NCBI GenBank assembly: GCA_036009045.1
Contig: DASYML010000268.1
Span: 1-7,135, forward strand
Source of the DNA: DASYML01 sp036009045
GTDB taxonomy: Bacteria; Acidobacteriota; Blastocatellia; Pyrinomonadales; Pyrinomonadaceae
Reading direction: 5' to 3'
DNA length: 7,135 nt
In this document: positions 4,997 to 7,135 of the stretch, in pieces
How positions within the stretch are numbered: the first letter of the stretch is position 1
Layout of the letters: each line of letters starts with the position of its first letter
Notes under the pieces: generated by a model
Told to the model about the DNA's origin: nothing
The model's database searches: none
The model's input: only the letters and a program-made list of their open reading frames with translations
Translations under genes and position numbers: made by a program

Positions 4997-7135
4997 TTGA
5001 TGCGCGGGTCCATCTTGACGCGCAACGGTTGCGTGTAGCTCTTGCCAGCGACCGTCAGTTTCACAGTATAGAGGCCGGGGAGCGAGAGGGGCGAGGCGTT
5101 GCCACGTCCACCGCCAGCGCGCTCCCTGGGCGGCGTCGGGCGCAGGTCCCAGACCCAGCGATGCATGCCCTGTGCGGCGGATAGCGGTTCGGGCGTGCGT
5201 ATCCAGAAAGAGGGGATGCTGAGCGTGTCAGGGTTTACGGGTGGCGTCCGGTCTTCGCTTGAGTAACGGCGAATGGAGTCGCCGGAGGGGTCCAGAATTT
5301 CCAGCGTGACGGGTCCAGAAACGGCTGACTTGAGATAGTAATCAATCGTCGCGCCGAAGGGAGGATTCAAGGCGAGCGGCTCGTCGCGTGGTTGCGGCGT
5401 GCCGTTCTCGCTGCCCTGCGTCATGTTGATGGCATCAGCCGGGCGGAAGAGATGTGCGTCCGCGTTCAAGATTTCATCACTCATCTGGCGCAGGGGAGTG
5501 ATGTTGTCGAGTACCCAGAAACCGCGCCCGTGCGTGCCTACAATCAGGTCGTCTTCGTGTATCACGAGGTCACGCATGGAGACGTGCGGGAGGTTGAGTT
5601 GGAGAGACTGCCAGTGCTCCCCGTCATCGAATGAGACGAAGACGCCAAGCTCTGTGCCCGCGAAGAGCAGTCCGCGACGCTGCGTGTCTTCCTTCACCGT
5701 CTGCATGTAGACGCCGAAGGGCAGGCCATTGGTAATTTTACGCCAGGTCTTGCCGCCGTCGCGCGTGCGATAGATGTATGGCTCGTTGTCTTCCAGGCGA
5801 TGACGGTCCACCGCCGCATAGGCTTCGTCGGCGTCGAAGTGAGAGGCGTCCATCATGACGACTTTGCTCCATGGCGTGAGCGCGGGAGGCGTGACGTTCT
5901 GCCAGGTCTTGCCGTCGTCGTTCGTCAGTTGGATATAACCGTCGTCCGTGCCGACCCAGACCATCTGCGGGCGCAAGGGTGAGGGAGCGATGGTGTAGAT
6001 GACGCCGCGCCGCTTGCCTTCGGGCGCGTCGGCTGTCGTGGCCGCGTCCAGGTTCGGCGGCACGCCGGGGTCTTCACGCGTCAAGTCCTGGCTCATCTGC
6101 GTCCAACTCTCGCCGCCGTTCGTCGTCTTGAATAAAAATTGATCGCTGAAATAAAGCGCGTGCGGGTCCGCCTGAGAGAAGACGAGCGGTAAGGTCCATG
6201 TGTGACGCGGCGGCACTGTCAGCATGTGTTCAGGCGAGACGTTCTTCTCTTCGCCGGTGATGAGGTTGCAGCGCGTGACCACGTCTCCGAAAAGTATTTC
6301 GGGATGCAAGGGGTCCGGCGCGGTATAGCCCGCCTCGCTCCCGGCGCAGACGGGCGTCCAGTCGTGCATAGAGATTTCCGCGTGGTCGCTGCGCGAGGGC
6401 ACGCCGACCGCGCCGCTGTCCTGCTGCGCGCCCGTCACCCTGTAAGGGAAACGGTTGTCAGCCGCGACGTGATAAAGCTCTGCCGTCGGCTGGTTGTACC
6501 ATGAACTCCAGGTCTTCGCGCCGTCCAACGTCACGACCGCGCCCTGATCGCTGGCGAGTATCATGCGATTAGGGTCTTCAGGATAAATCCAGAGTTGGTG
6601 ATAATCGTCGCCGCCGGGTGCGCCCTTGATGGCTGTAAAAGTTTTGCCCGCGTCGGTCGAGCGATAGAGCGAAGTGTTTGAGACGTAGACGACATTCGCG
6701 TTCTTCGGGTCAACCGTCACTTTGCAGAAGTACCATCCGCGTCCCCAGATGCGTTTGTCTTCAGACGTGCTGCTCCACGTCGCGCCGCCGTCGTCAGAGC
6801 GATAGAGTCCGCCAGCCTTCGCGTCAACGATGGCATAGACGCGATTGCGAGCCGTCGGCGCGACTGCGATGCCGACGTGACCGAGTCCCTCCGTTGGAAT
6901 TCCATTCGTCAATTGCTGCCAGTTGTTGCCGCCATCCGTGGATTTGAACACTCCGCTGCCAGGGCCATACGACGGCGGGTAGATGCTCCACGGCGGACGA
7001 CGAGTGTTCCACAGCGTCGCGTAGACGATGCGCGAATTCAGCGGATCGAACGCGAGGTCAATCGCCCCGACATTCTCATTCTTGAAGAGGACTTTCTGCC
7101 AACTCTTGCCGCCGTCACGCGAACGATAAACACCG
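4993..7135 (-). CDS. Asp-box (VPS10/sortilin-like) beta-propeller protein, 3' part
   Basis: The frame is open from the right edge to TGA at 4993-4995, giving 713 residues; the N-terminus with any signal peptide lies outside. A GTG at 6949-6951 is in frame but is an internal Val, because homology continues upstream (GVYRSRDGGKSW at residues 1-12). Nine Asp boxes (S/T-x-D-x-G-x-x-W) or close variants mark propeller blades: 5-12, 65-72, 113-120, 159-166 (ends in Phe), 202-209 (degenerate), 337-344, 404-411, 457-464 and 501-508. Residues from about 560 form a beta-sandwich-like module (DYYLKSAVSGPVTLEILDPSG to LPGLYTVKLTVAGKSYTQPL). Such proteins, often labelled BNR glycosyl hydrolases, are typically exported and about 1000 residues long. 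The repeats fold the propeller and do not by themselves show hydrolase activity. The protein stops right after VKMDPRIN, where relatives I recall continue into a helical domain, so this may be a short form. Confidence 0.88.
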   Translation of the reverse strand, partial: GVYRSRDGGKSWQKVLFKNENVGAIDLAFDPLNSRIVYATLWNTRRPPWSIYPPSYGPGSGVFKSTDGGNNWQQLTNGIPTEGLGHVGIAVAPTARNRVYAIVDAKAGGLYRSDDGGATWSSTSEDKRIWGRGWYFCKVTVDPKNANVVYVSNTSLYRSTDAGKTFTAIKGAPGGDDYHQLWIYPEDPNRMILASDQGAVVTLDGAKTWSSWYNQPTAELYHVAADNRFPYRVTGAQQDSGAVGVPSRSDHAEISMHDWTPVCAGSEAGYTAPDPLHPEILFGDVVTRCNLITGEEKNVSPEHMLTVPPRHTWTLPLVFSQADPHALYFSDQFLFKTTNGGESWTQMSQDLTREDPGVPPNLDAATTADAPEGKRRGVIYTIAPSPLRPQMVWVGTDDGYIQLTNDDGKTWQNVTPPALTPWSKVVMMDASHFDADEAYAAVDRHRLEDNEPYIYRTRDGGKTWRKITNGLPFGVYMQTVKEDTQRRGLLFAGTELGVFVSFDDGEHWQSLQLNLPHVSMRDLVIHEDDLIVGTHGRGFWVLDNITPLRQMSDEILNADAHLFRPADAINMTQGSENGTPQPRDEPLALNPPFGATIDYYLKSAVSGPVTLEILDPSGDSIRRYSSEDRTPPVNPDTLSIPSFWIRTPEPLSAAQGMHRWVWDLRPTPPRERAGGGRGNASPLSLPGLYTVKLTVAGKSYTQPLRVKMDPRIN

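Noticed and set aside
5750..7131. Recurring GCCGCCGTC-type motifs on the plus strand
   Set aside because: They are the reverse complement of codons for the DGG core of the Asp boxes, so they reflect protein repeats rather than a DNA element.

Overview
The window looks like moderately GC-rich bacterial chromosome. No rRNA, tRNA, phage, transposase or CRISPR signal is visible. The best taxonomic hint is a large Asp-box (VPS10/sortilin-like) beta-propeller protein, a family abundant in Acidobacteriota and some Bacteroidota. Together with a coiled-coil J-domain protein and tandem-repeat intergenic hairpins, this suggests Acidobacteriota (Blastocatellia-like). That placement is an inference from gene content only.

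Six of the seven genes lie on the minus strand and read from right to left: (1) the 3' part of the Asp-box propeller protein, entering from the right edge (7135 to 4993); (2) a 109-residue protein of unknown function (4943 to 4614); (3) an ATP-grasp enzyme of unknown substrate (4520 to 3528); (4) an ABC-F ATPase of the Uup type (3436 to 1541); (5) a coiled-coil J-domain protein (about 1456 to 728); (6) a small protein with two CxxC pairs (700 to 320). A seventh gene, on the plus strand, enters from the left edge and ends at 270, converging on the last minus-strand gene. All gaps are under 100 bases, so there is no long gene-free stretch. The minus-strand genes could be cotranscribed, but their products do not form one obvious pathway. 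Uup (ribosome-associated) and the J-domain protein (chaperone partner) share a loose theme of translation and protein folding. The propeller protein is probably exported and unrelated to the rest.

The most unusual part is intergenic. The gap before the ATP-grasp gene holds a perfect 37-base inverted repeat (4535-4571 / 4583-4619) made of 8-base tandem units. The gap before uup holds a near-perfect 27-base inverted repeat (3457-3483 / 3525-3551) made of 7-base tandem units. The sequences are unrelated, but the layout is the same: the outer arm of each supplies the last codon(s) and the stop codon of the upstream gene, and the inner arm ends 14-20 bases before the start codon of the downstream gene. 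Neither is followed by a T-run, so they are not ordinary intrinsic terminators. I see no complete new defence or metabolic system; the paired hairpins are the best candidate for something undescribed.
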